Positions 7,249 to 13,919 of a stretch of 20,485 nucleotides of DNA are shown here, one piece after another. Location: contig JAFYQY010000140.1 of assembly GCA_017559685.1 (NCBI GenBank), positions 1 through 20,485 on the forward strand, given 5' to 3'. The notes under the pieces were generated by a model. The model made no database searches. It saw only the letters and a program-made list of their open reading frames with translations, and was not told where the DNA came from. How positions within the stretch are numbered: the stretch's first letter is position 1; each line of letters opens with the position of its first letter. Position numbers and translations under genes: made by a program. Source of the stretch: Alistipes sp. Lineage in GTDB: Bacteria; Bacteroidota; Bacteroidia; Bacteroidales; Rikenellaceae.

Positions 7249-7578
7249 ATGAAAAAGATTTTGTCATTGGCGGTTATCGCCCTCGCATCGGTAGCAATGA
7301 TTGCTTGTTGCAACCAACCAAAGCAAAACGCAGAGGAGCAAGTGTGTCCTGAGAAGGCTTGCACAGAGTGCGTACAGCCAGCAGAGGTTGCTTGCCCAGT
7401 AGCAGATTGCGCTTCGTGCCCAAAGGCTGCTGAGTGTCAGAAGACCGAGAAGCCTTGCCCTACAGAGTGTGCAACTTGCCCAAAGGCAGCAGAGTGCCCA
7501 AAAGTTAAGAAGTGTCCAAAGGCTAAGGAGTGCCCAAAAGCAAAGGAGTGTCCGAAGGTTGCTTGCCCAGCAAAATAG
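7249..7578 (+). CDS. Cysteine-rich repeat lipoprotein, unknown function
   Basis: A small (109 aa) predicted lipoprotein that I do not recognise. The signal peptide MKKILSLAVIALASVAMIAC has a lipobox-like MIAC with C20 as the lipidated residue. The mature 90 residues hold 17 cysteines and many Lys/Pro/Glu. The C-terminal half is made of 6-residue units of type E/K-C-P-K-A/V-K/A (ECPKVK, KCPKAK, ECPKAK, ECPKVA), preceded by longer copies containing SCPKAAEC and TCPKAAEC. The units vary at synonymous positions, so this is not a recent slippage product. In-frame TTG/ATG codons at 7219-7224 would place a non-hydrophobic stretch ahead of the signal, so 7249 is used. It has its own strong promoter and terminator, implying an independent and perhaps high level of expression. 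Metal binding or a disulfide-bonded surface protein are both possible. Confidence 0.8.
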   Translation: MKKILSLAVIALASVAMIACCNQPKQNAEEQVCPEKACTECVQPAEVACPVADCASCPKAAECQKTEKPCPTECATCPKAAECPKVKKCPKAKECPKAKECPKVACPAK

Positions 7579-7601
7579 AAATCTCTCGATTGAGAGTTGT
7601 G

Positions 7602-7631
7602 GTGGGGAGCCGAATGGCTCTCCACTTTTTT
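7602..7631 (+). terminator. Rho-independent terminator after the Cys-rich lipoprotein
   Basis: The stem GTGGGGAGCC / GGCTCTCCAC (10 bp, one G-U pair) closes a GAAT loop and is followed by TTTTTT. It starts 24 nt after the stop codon. A smaller hairpin, CTCTC-GATT-GAGAG, precedes it at 7583-7596. Confidence 0.88.
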
Positions 7632-7654
7632 AGTTAGTAGTTAGTAGTTAGTAG
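7631..7654. repeat. 7-bp tandem repeat (TAGTTAG)
   Basis: Three exact copies of TAGTTAG plus a further TAG directly follow the terminator T-tract. It looks like a slippage-prone microsatellite with no coding role. Confidence 0.85.
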
Positions 7655-7658
7655 TGAA

Positions 7659-7776
7659 TTTAGGGAGAATAAGGAGTTTAGGGAGTTTAACGACAATTCC
7701 CTATTCTCTTTAGTTTCCCTAAATGCCCCTAACGCCTCTAACACCCCTAACGCCTCTAACGCCCCTAACGCCCCTA
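7659..7776. repeat. 9-bp TAGGG-type repeat array, inverted
   Basis: Within the 292-bp gene-free stretch before murB, units TTTAGGGAG, AATAAGGAG, TTTAGGGAG and TTTAACGAC (7659-7694) are followed by nine units of the opposite sense, from AATTCCCTA (7695) to ACGCCCCTA (7768-7776). All are on a 9-bp period except one 10-bp unit at 7722-7731. The first arm and 7695-7721 pair imperfectly. The last six units are near-identical (ACGCCCCTA/ACGCCTCTA/ACACCCCTA). Same type as 1242-1319. Confidence 0.8.
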
Positions 7777-7793
7777 TCCAAAATTTGCTAGCC

Positions 7794-7830
7794 GCAGATT
7801 TGTGCAAAAAGAGTCAATCAGAACGATTTT
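7794..7830. repeat. Solo copy of the right end of element A
   Basis: This 37-bp block matches 582-618 at 29 of 37 positions without gaps; the shared core is AAAAGAG-Y-CAATCA-R-AAC. The matching left arm is not found nearby, so it may be a remnant of a repeat element. It lies just upstream of the murB promoter. Confidence 0.6.
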
Positions 7831-7845
7831 TTTATTTTTTTTTGC

Positions 7846-7865
7846 TATCTTTGCTAGCAAAGATA
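7846..7865. promoter_or_regulatory. Perfect 20-bp palindrome containing the murB -7 box
   Basis: TATCTTTGCTAGCAAAGATA reads the same on both strands. Its left half gives a plus-strand -7 box, TATCTTTG (7846-7853), placed correctly for murB (ATG at 7871, leader about 10 nt). Its right half gives an identical minus-strand box. No clear -33 TTG is present 19-21 bp upstream, only a T-rich tract. It could be an operator as well as a promoter. Confidence 0.6.
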
Positions 7866-7870
7866 AAAAG

Positions 7871-8881
7871 ATGATACGCTACTACGAAAATATTGAGATT
7901 GCGAAGAGGAACTCATTTGGAGTTCATCAGAGCGCAAAAAGACTGGTGGAGTTTGATAGAGCTGAGGAGTTGCCAGAGGTATTTGCGAAGTACAAACCAG
8001 AGAGGTGGTATGTATTGAGCGGAGGTAACAACATCCTGTTTACTAAGGATGTAGAGCAACTGTTGATAACCCCTTGCGACAAGAATATCACTATTATCGG
8101 CGAGAGCGACACGGCAGTCAAGGTAAAGGTTGGCGCAGGTGTAGAGTGGGACGACTTGGTGGCTTGGAGTGTGGATCGCAACCTCTGGGGCATCGAGAAT
8201 TTATCGCTCATTCCAGGCAAGGCGGGTGCTGCTCCGGTACAGAATATCGGCGCCTACGGAGTGGAGGCAAAGGATGTCATCAAGAGTGTTGAGATGTACT
8301 TTGTCGAGGGTAATAACTTCGTAACCCTCGCAGCCGAGCATTGTGGTTTCGGCTATCGTGAGAGCGTATTCAAGCACTCGCTCAAAGGACGAGTTATAAT
8401 TACGGCTATCGAGATTGAGTTGTCGAAGGTGGCAAACCCACGACTCGGCTATGGCGATGTTATTCGTGAGGTGGAGGCTCGAGGTGGCGCTACGCTCGCA
8501 AATATCCGTGATGCGATATGCTCGATTCGTCGCTCGAAGTTGCCCGATACAGCCGTTTTGGGCAATGCTGGAAGCTTCTTCAAAAACCCTATCGTCGAGA
8601 AGGAGGTTGCCGAGCGATTGTTGGCCGAGTTCCCCGATATGCCGTCGTACCCTGCGCAGGAGGAGGGCAAGGTTAAACTCGCCGCAGGTTGGCTTATCGA
8701 CAAGGCTGGTTTGAAGGGCTACAAGGAGGGCAACGTCGGCGTACACGAGCGTCAGGCATTGGTATTGGTAAATCTCGGAGGTGCCACAGGTGGCGAGGTT
8801 ATTGCCTTTGCTCACAAGGTGGTGGCGAAGGTGCACGAAAAGTTCGGCATCGAGATATCGCCCGAAGTGAATATTTTGTAA
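7871..8881 (+). CDS. murB: UDP-N-acetylenolpyruvoylglucosamine reductase MurB
   Basis: A 336-aa FAD enzyme that reduces UDP-GlcNAc-enolpyruvate to UDP-MurNAc with NADPH, the second committed step of peptidoglycan precursor synthesis in the cytoplasm. The FAD-binding region shows LSGGNNILF and IPGKAGAAPVQNIGAYG. The substrate domain carries the type I (E. coli-like) pattern FGYRESVFK, then GNAGSFFKNP with catalytic S235, AAGWLIDKAGLKG, and the C-terminal ISPEVNIL with E332. A longer reading frame begins at a TTG at 7802, but those residues would lie upstream of the -7 box; the ATG at 7871 follows AAAAAG and begins MIRYYENI. First gene of a four-gene operon with tilS, holA and an aminotransferase-like gene. 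Confidence 0.96.
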   Translation: MIRYYENIEIAKRNSFGVHQSAKRLVEFDRAEELPEVFAKYKPERWYVLSGGNNILFTKDVEQLLITPCDKNITIIGESDTAVKVKVGAGVEWDDLVAWSVDRNLWGIENLSLIPGKAGAAPVQNIGAYGVEAKDVIKSVEMYFVEGNNFVTLAAEHCGFGYRESVFKHSLKGRVIITAIEIELSKVANPRLGYGDVIREVEARGGATLANIRDAICSIRRSKLPDTAVLGNAGSFFKNPIVEKEVAERLLAEFPDMPSYPAQEEGKVKLAAGWLIDKAGLKGYKEGNVGVHERQALVLVNLGGATGGEVIAFAHKVVAKVHEKFGIEISPEVNIL

Positions 8882-8893
8882 AGCGGATAGATT

Positions 8894-10246
8894 ATGCAGA
8901 CCGAAGCACTATTAAAGACTTTTGAGAAGTATGTCGAGCGACACGAGTTGTTCTCCCACGAGGACAAAATTCTGCTTGCCGTATCGGGAGGTGTCGATTC
9001 GATGGTTATGCTCTCGGTGTTTGTGCGCTTGGGCTACAACATAGGCGTGGCACACTGCAACTTCGGCCTACGAGGCGAGGAGAGCGATGCCGACACCACA
9101 ATGGTTTTGGAGGAGTGTGCTAAGTTGGGCATTGTATGCCACAGCGAGCGTTTCGACACGCTCGGCGAGATGGAGCGCACGGGCGACTCGATGGAGATGA
9201 CTGCTCGCAGACAGCGCTATGCGTGGTTTAACGAGTTGTGTCGCACCGAGGGGTACAAGGTTATTGCCGTGGCTCACCACTCGAATGACTCTATCGAGAC
9301 CTTCTTCATAAATCTGTTGCGAGGTACGGGCTTGCGAGGTTTGACAGGCATAAATCGTCAATATGGCAAGGTGGTGCGACCACTACTCTACGCCTCACGC
9401 AAGGATATCTTGGAGTATGCCAAGCAGAATCACATTCCATATCGAGAGGACTCGTCGAATCTCTCAACTAAATATCTGCGCAACAAGATTCGTTTGGGCT
9501 TGCTCCCTATGTTGCAGGAGATAAACCCGAGATTTAACGCTTTGATGCGTGGCAATCTCTACCGACTCAACAATGCACAGCAGTTTATCGATGCGGCAAT
9601 CGACAACATCCGAGAGAGTGCAGTGCAGAGCGAGAACGGTATCGACACCATAAACGTATCGGCCATAAGCGAGATTTACCCTCGAGACTTCGTGATATAC
9701 GAGTTACTGAACTCGACCTACGGTTTCAAGGGCGATGTTGTGGAGGAGTTGAACAAGGCTCTCAAGAAGGGTGTTACCGACAGACGCTTCTACGCTCGTG
9801 ACTATGTGGCATACCTCGACCGAGGTAACATCCTGGTTACAAAGATCGAGGAGGAGGACGACTGCGAGGTGTTGGTCGAGGCCGACGATATGCGTTCGTA
9901 TTGCGGCAATTCGGTGCTCTACTACGAGCATACCGATATCGACAACGTAAACGAGTACCACCTTCCGAGCGATGTGGCGTTGCTCGACGAGGCAAAGTTG
10001 CAATACCCACTTCGCTTGCGACGTTGGCGTGAGGGCGACACCTTCGTGCCATTTGGTATGGCGGGACACAAGAAGGTTGGCGACTACCTCACCAACCAGA
10101 AGGTCTCAATCGTAGAGCGTAAGCGACAATTTGTACTCCTCTCGGGCGATGACATCGTATGGGTGGTAGGCCGTCGCACCGACGAGCGCTACCGCATCGG
10201 AAACAAGACAGAGAATATCCTAAAAATCACAAAATATACTATATAG
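8894..10246 (+). CDS. tilS: tRNA(Ile)-lysidine synthase TilS
   Basis: A 450-aa ATP-dependent enzyme that attaches lysine to C34 of tRNA-Ile(CAU), changing its decoding from AUG to AUA; it is essential in most bacteria. The PP-loop is SGGVDS at residues 31-36. It is followed by HCNFGLRGEESDADT, AHHSNDSIETFFINLLRGTG, GLRGLTGI and YLRNKIRLGLLP, all diagnostic for TilS. The C-terminal about 75 residues (LRRWREGDTFVPFGM, KVGDYLTNQKVS, VWVVGRRTDERYRI) form the TilS C-terminal domain. It starts 12 bp after murB and ends 1 bp before holA. Confidence 0.96.
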   Translation: MQTEALLKTFEKYVERHELFSHEDKILLAVSGGVDSMVMLSVFVRLGYNIGVAHCNFGLRGEESDADTTMVLEECAKLGIVCHSERFDTLGEMERTGDSMEMTARRQRYAWFNELCRTEGYKVIAVAHHSNDSIETFFINLLRGTGLRGLTGINRQYGKVVRPLLYASRKDILEYAKQNHIPYREDSSNLSTKYLRNKIRLGLLPMLQEINPRFNALMRGNLYRLNNAQQFIDAAIDNIRESAVQSENGIDTINVSAISEIYPRDFVIYELLNSTYGFKGDVVEELNKALKKGVTDRRFYARDYVAYLDRGNILVTKIEEEDDCEVLVEADDMRSYCGNSVLYYEHTDIDNVNEYHLPSDVALLDEAKLQYPLRLRRWREGDTFVPFGMAGHKKVGDYLTNQKVSIVERKRQFVLLSGDDIVWVVGRRTDERYRIGNKTENILKITKYTI

Positions 10247-10247
10247 T

Positions 10248-11315
10248 ATGGCTGAAAAGGTAACCTTTGCTTCGTGCGAGGCTGAATTTCACAAATTGAT
10301 GAACGACATCAAGGGGCGAAAGTTTGCTCCTATATACCTCTTGCAAGGCGAAGAGTTATACTTTATAGATGCGTTGTGCAATGCACTCACCGAGAATATT
10401 ATGGATGAGTCGATGCGTGCATTCAACCAGATTGTAATCTACGGAAACGACACCGACGGCGGAACTGTAGCGAGCTACTGCCGACAATTGCCTATGATGG
10501 GCGAATACGAGGCGATTATCGTCAAGGAGGCGCAGCAGCTCGACAAGATTGAGCAGCTCCACGGCTACACCGCATCGCCACAGCCCTCGACGATTCTCGT
10601 CTTGTGTCACAAGGGCAAGGCTATGGATCGCCGAACACCACTCTACAAGAGTATCAAGGCCAACGGTGTGGTTTTCGACTCAATCTCGCCACGAGACTAC
10701 GAGGCCGAGAAGTGGATATCGGGCTTCGCTGCAACGAAGGGTTTGAAGCTCGACTCGGTAAGTGGCAAGATTTTGGTAGCACACCTCGGTGTTGATATTT
10801 CGAAGATCAGTAACGAGCTCGAGAAGATGATTGTATCGCTCCCGAAAGAGCGCAACACAATCACACCCGAGGATATCGAGAACCATATCGGCATCTCACG
10901 CCAATTCAACAACTACGAGTTGAGCAACGCCGTGCTCGACCGCCAAATGGAGAAGGCGCTGACCATCGCTCAACATATGGGCGAAAACCCGAAGGCCTAC
11001 CCGTTGCTTCTTACCGTGAAGGTATTGTACGACTCGTTCCGACAACTCTTTACCTATAATTATATGTGTTGGGATGCTCGCCGTCGAGGTGTGGCTGCGC
11101 CCGACCAGAGCGAGATGTGTCGTGCGATGCGTCTGAACAGCCCATACTTCTTGAAAGATATCGCTCGTCGTGCACCACTATGGCCAAACGCCAAGGTCTT
11201 CAAGATTCTCGGTCTCTGTGCCGAGTACGACGCCAAGAGCAAGGGTATCGACGACGGAGGAGCATCGAATGGCGAGTTGTTGCGTGAGTTTATCCTGAAA
11301 ATTATGATGCTCTAA
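10248..11315 (+). CDS. holA: DNA polymerase III subunit delta
   Basis: A 355-aa clamp-loader subunit that opens the beta sliding clamp in the DnaX complex. The N-terminus shows the family pattern FAPIYLLQGEELYFIDAL (Walker-like region without ATPase activity), then LPMMGEYEAIIVKEAQQLDK and STILVLCHKGKAMDRR. The middle has GKILVAHLGVDISKISNELEKM and the IENHIGISRQFNNYELSNAV segment. The C-terminal collar helices follow, with MCRAMRLNSPYFLKDIARR. Length is normal for the family. Its stop codon overlaps the next start in a TAATG junction, so translation of the two is coupled. Confidence 0.94.
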   Translation: MAEKVTFASCEAEFHKLMNDIKGRKFAPIYLLQGEELYFIDALCNALTENIMDESMRAFNQIVIYGNDTDGGTVASYCRQLPMMGEYEAIIVKEAQQLDKIEQLHGYTASPQPSTILVLCHKGKAMDRRTPLYKSIKANGVVFDSISPRDYEAEKWISGFAATKGLKLDSVSGKILVAHLGVDISKISNELEKMIVSLPKERNTITPEDIENHIGISRQFNNYELSNAVLDRQMEKALTIAQHMGENPKAYPLLLTVKVLYDSFRQLFTYNYMCWDARRRGVAAPDQSEMCRAMRLNSPYFLKDIARRAPLWPNAKVFKILGLCAEYDAKSKGIDDGGASNGELLREFILKIMML

Positions 11316-12019
11316 TGGCATACATCTACGAATATATACGCACGCAGGGGCACGAGCCACTCCACCTCGAGAAGCACTATGCTCGACTCAAAGAGCAGAC
11401 CGAAAAGCACTTCTCGGCACAACCCGCACTCTCGGAAGAGGAGTTGCGAAAGGTTATTGTGGAGATGCTCAAAGCGAAAAAATGCTCAACATCGGCGATG
11501 AACTATGCGTATGTTCTATGCTACGATGACAGCACTATCGAGGTCGAGGTCGATTGGATGATGTATGACCGTTTCTCGCTTAGAGCCATACATCCACAGG
11601 TCTACTTATGCCAGGCATCGGGCGAGATTATCACCGACAACACCTCGGCAAAGGAGGCGCTCGTACAGTTCAACAACGACTCGGCACTCATCAATAACAA
11701 GGGCGTCGCAGCGTGGGTATCGGAGCAGAACGAGATTATCGCCATCGACGGTTCACCCGTAATTGCCGTATTCGATGACGAGATTCGCTTTTCGGACAAG
11801 GGCAAGGGCGTTGAGTTCGATCTCGCCTACGAAGCACTATCCGCCTCCAACAACACCGTCACGAAGGGGGCTATCGTCGTGGATGAACTCCACAAGGCTA
11901 AGGAGTTGCTCTTTATCGACTACCGAGGCGTAACTGCCATAAACCAATGGCTCGACGACACCCTCTATATGAGTCTCACGGCCGAGCGCATAGCCTCACT
12001 CATCGCCGTGAAGAAATAA
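11315..12019 (+). CDS. Divergent aminotransferase class IV-like protein
   Basis: A 234-aa protein with the layout of fold-type IV PLP enzymes (branched-chain aminotransferase / aminodeoxychorismate lyase) but weak conservation. PLHLEKHYARLKEQ (16-29) fits the family's HLxRHxxRL helix. K113 in SAKEALVQF sits where the PLP lysine would be expected. IDGSPVIAVFDDEIRFSD (134-151) aligns with the usual E-G-x-x-S-N-I-F strand, with Asp in place of Glu and no Asn. KAKELLFIDYRGVTAINQW resembles the C-terminal ELFxTNSxRGVxPV element. Whether it binds PLP or has activity cannot be told. It overlaps holA by 1 nt and is the last gene of the murB operon. Assignment is by resemblance and moderately sure. 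Confidence 0.6.
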   Translation: MAYIYEYIRTQGHEPLHLEKHYARLKEQTEKHFSAQPALSEEELRKVIVEMLKAKKCSTSAMNYAYVLCYDDSTIEVEVDWMMYDRFSLRAIHPQVYLCQASGEIITDNTSAKEALVQFNNDSALINNKGVAAWVSEQNEIIAIDGSPVIAVFDDEIRFSDKGKGVEFDLAYEALSASNNTVTKGAIVVDELHKAKELLFIDYRGVTAINQWLDDTLYMSLTAERIASLIAVKK

Positions 12020-12043
12020 ATCACTTTTTCTAAAATTTTTGTA

Positions 12044-12074
12044 TTGACAAGGGGTTGCGAAGAGATTATCTTTG
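12044..12074 (+). promoter_or_regulatory. Promoter of the membrane coiled-coil protein
   Basis: TTG (12044-12046, within TTGACA) and TATCTTTG (12067-12074) are 20 bp apart, a strong Bacteroidetes -33/-7 pair. The predicted start site is near 12081, about 15 nt before the ATG. No clear terminator lies between the upstream operon (stop at 12019) and this promoter. Confidence 0.72.
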
Positions 12075-12095
12075 CAACAAAATTCCCTTTTAAAT

Positions 12096-12692
12096 ATGAA
12101 AAAATCTTTACTCATCTATGCGGTGGGGGCAACGTTGCTACTCATCGCTTTCGGTGTTACGCTCCGCTGCCGAGCCACCGAAATCGCCCGTCTGCGCAAC
12201 AATTGCGAGGCGTTATCATCCGAAACCACACTCTACAAAACACGCCTCGACGAGTCGGCAGCCTCGATTGTGGCTCTGCAACTCGACCTCGACGAATATA
12301 GAGAACAGCATAGGCGTGACGTGAAGCGCATACGTTCACTCGGTGTGCGACTGCGCCGTGTGGAGAGCGTTGCCAAGAGTGCCACAGAGAGCAAAATAGA
12401 GTTTGTTGCGCCACGCCAAGATACGATCATTCTGCACGACACACTCTCGCTATTTCGCTGGAGCGATGCGTGGATGCGTGTGGAGGGAGCTGTCAGGGGC
12501 GACAGCGTAGAGTGTAAAATCGAGAGCGTGGACACCCTACACCAGATAGTGCACCGTGTACCCCACCGCTTTTGGTTTATCCGCTACGGCACAAAGGCTA
12601 TTCGTCAGGAGATAATCTCGTCAAACCCGCACACCAAGATTGTCTACACCGAGTACATCGAGTTGCCAAAGCGCCACCGCCAAAGGCGATAA
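12096..12692 (+). CDS. Membrane-anchored coiled-coil protein, unknown function
   Basis: A 198-aa protein that I do not recognise with confidence. Residues 1-24 (MKKSLLIYAVGATLLLIAFG and on) form a single N-terminal membrane anchor. Residues 27-105 are heptad-like and rich in Arg, Glu, Leu and Ala (IARLRNN, LDLDEYREQHRRDVKRIRSL), suggesting a coiled coil. The C-terminal part has beta-like segments (DTIILHDTLSLFRWSDAWMR) and ends in a very basic KRHRQRR. The layout resembles small anchor-plus-coil proteins often seen near mobile elements of Bacteroidetes (and spanin-like Rz proteins), but no phage genes are nearby. A TTG 24 nt upstream lies inside the promoter, so 12096 is the start. It has its own strong promoter and faces the FKBP operon tail to tail. 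Confidence 0.7.
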   Translation: MKKSLLIYAVGATLLLIAFGVTLRCRATEIARLRNNCEALSSETTLYKTRLDESAASIVALQLDLDEYREQHRRDVKRIRSLGVRLRRVESVAKSATESKIEFVAPRQDTIILHDTLSLFRWSDAWMRVEGAVRGDSVECKIESVDTLHQIVHRVPHRFWFIRYGTKAIRQEIISSNPHTKIVYTEYIELPKRHRQRR

Positions 12693-12723
12693 AAAAAGGG
12701 TGTCCTACTTTCGATGGACTCCC
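12691..12723 (-). terminator. Rho-independent terminator of the FKBP operon
   Basis: Read on the minus strand: GGGAGTCC, a 10-nt loop, GGACACCC (one mismatch), then TTTTTTT. It terminates leftward transcripts of the FKBP genes. The T-tract side overlaps the stop codon of the convergent gene by two bases. Confidence 0.72.
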
Positions 12724-12735
12724 CCTATTCTTGTG

Positions 12736-12853
12736 AAGTTGTATAACAAGTGGGATTTCAAGGCTTGCGAAGCCCGAAAAAGCGCAGTTTACTTGGCGTA
12801 AATGAGCATTTTGAGGGCAAGCGTAACGCAGAAATCACCTTGTTAGACAGCTT
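12736..12853. repeat. Large imperfect inverted repeat (element B)
   Basis: The outer arms AAGTTGTATAACAAG (12736-12750) and CTTGTTAGACAGCTT (12839-12853) pair with two mismatches. Inner GATTTC/GAAATC and GCTTGC/GCAAGC pairs and a central GTTTAC-TTGGC-GTAAAT hairpin complete a 118-bp stem-loop. The core (12776-12815) resembles that of element A (539-575): GAAA, GCG-N-AG, TACT, GTA and GCATTT appear in the same order. It lies in the 3' untranslated region of the FKBP operon, between the last stop codon and the terminator. Confidence 0.7.
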
Positions 12854-12861
12854 CTATTTGT

Positions 12862-13887
12862 TTAGAATGCCGATTTTACATCGAGCAACTCAACCTCGAA
12901 CTCAAGTGCCTCGTTAGGGCCGATATCTTTGCCCGCACCTCGATTGCCATAAGCCAACTCGGCAGGGATATACAAGATGATCTTGCCACCTGGGCCAATT
13001 AGTTTCATACCCTCGGTCCAACCCTCAATAACTCGATTGAGCGGAAACTCGATAGGCTCGTCCGTCCCAATAAGCTTACCACTCTTATCGAATTTTTCGG
13101 GTTGATGCTTACGAATCACAGCCTTCTGCTCCTCGGAGCGGAGCTCGAAACGAGAGGCATCGAACACTCTGCCATCCTGAAAGCGACCCACGTAGTGGAC
13201 TTTCACCACGTCGTAGTCGCTCTTGGCAGCCTTCGACATATCACCCGCCTCGATAACCTTGTACAACAAGCCACTATCGGTACTCTTGACACCCGCCTCC
13301 TTCTGCTTAGTCTCGAGCCAAGCCTTCGAACGAGCATCGTTCTGCGCCGGTCTGATGGTCATAAAGTAGTGGCTCAAGTAGTACATCGTACTCTCTTCAG
13401 GCCACTTGGTCTTTCCGTTACAAGCATCTTCGAAACCTCGCCACAACCAATTAATATCGATCGGGATATTCGAGCTACCAATATTGTGACCAAAATCGTT
13501 ACCAAAAGAGTAGGATATTTTCTTGCTCTCCTGCTTCGATGCGAAAGGGTTGAACGGTGCTGTCGAGCCCGCCTTCACAGCCTCCTCGTATGCAGCACAA
13601 CGCTCAACAAAGACGCCCATAAAGAACTCTCGAAGAATCTCAACAGACTCCTCCTGGGTCAGCTTTGACTTCTTGGCAAAGCCTTTGGTTAAACCCGACC
13701 TTACCTCTTTCAGGTTGAATGGAGCGTCGCCAAACCGCTTCTTAATTCCGTAAGCTGCGTTGGCACCTATGCAGTACGACAAAGTATCCACCGCTTTGGC
13801 ACTCGGCTTCGCAGTCGTCTTGCCAAAGCAGGGATTTATGATTGTTGCAAAGGCTACTATTGCCAATATCGCCACAAATCGCTTCAT
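12862..13887 (-). CDS. FKBP-type peptidyl-prolyl isomerase, exported (copy 1)
   Basis: A 341-aa exported FKBP-type prolyl cis-trans isomerase that would help fold envelope proteins. The signal peptide MKRFVAILAIVAFATIINPC runs to FG; no convincing lipobox. Two N-terminal modules of the FKBP_N type follow, each beginning with an SY-x-x-G-x-x-x-G pattern: DTLSYCIGANAAYGIKKRFG (about 35-54) and KKISYSFGNDFGHNIGSS (about 125-142). The C-terminal catalytic domain shows VVKVHYVGRFQDGRVFDASR, VIEGWTEGMKLIGPGGK and AELAYGNRGAG, so the active-site FD, W and Y are present. Between the FD and VI strands there is a longer loop (RSEEQKAVIRKHQPEKFDKS) than in most FKBPs. A GTG two codons upstream is the alternative start. 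Last gene of the FKBP operon; 32 bp separate it from copy 2. Confidence 0.9.
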   Translation of the reverse strand: MKRFVAILAIVAFATIINPCFGKTTAKPSAKAVDTLSYCIGANAAYGIKKRFGDAPFNLKEVRSGLTKGFAKKSKLTQEESVEILREFFMGVFVERCAAYEEAVKAGSTAPFNPFASKQESKKISYSFGNDFGHNIGSSNIPIDINWLWRGFEDACNGKTKWPEESTMYYLSHYFMTIRPAQNDARSKAWLETKQKEAGVKSTDSGLLYKVIEAGDMSKAAKSDYDVVKVHYVGRFQDGRVFDASRFELRSEEQKAVIRKHQPEKFDKSGKLIGTDEPIEFPLNRVIEGWTEGMKLIGPGGKIILYIPAELAYGNRGAGKDIGPNEALEFEVELLDVKSAF

Positions 13888-13919
13888 CGTCACTCGTTAG
13901 GTTGTACGACTCTAATACT

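Noticed and set aside
7249..7578. Ferredoxin or zinc-ribbon reading of the Cys-rich protein
   Set aside because: Cys spacing is dominated by C-x5-C within hexamer units plus a few C-x2-C; it lacks the C-x2-C-x2-C-x3-CP ferredoxin pattern, and the protein has a lipoprotein signal.
7631..7776. Possible CRISPR array or telomere-like DNA
   Set aside because: Units are 7 or 9 bp with no unique spacers, and the TAGGG motif has a 9-bp period with sense inversion, unlike CRISPR or telomere repeats.
7802..7870. N-terminal extension of MurB from a TTG at 7802
   Set aside because: It would include a poly-T tract and the -7 box; MurB homology begins near the ATG at 7871.
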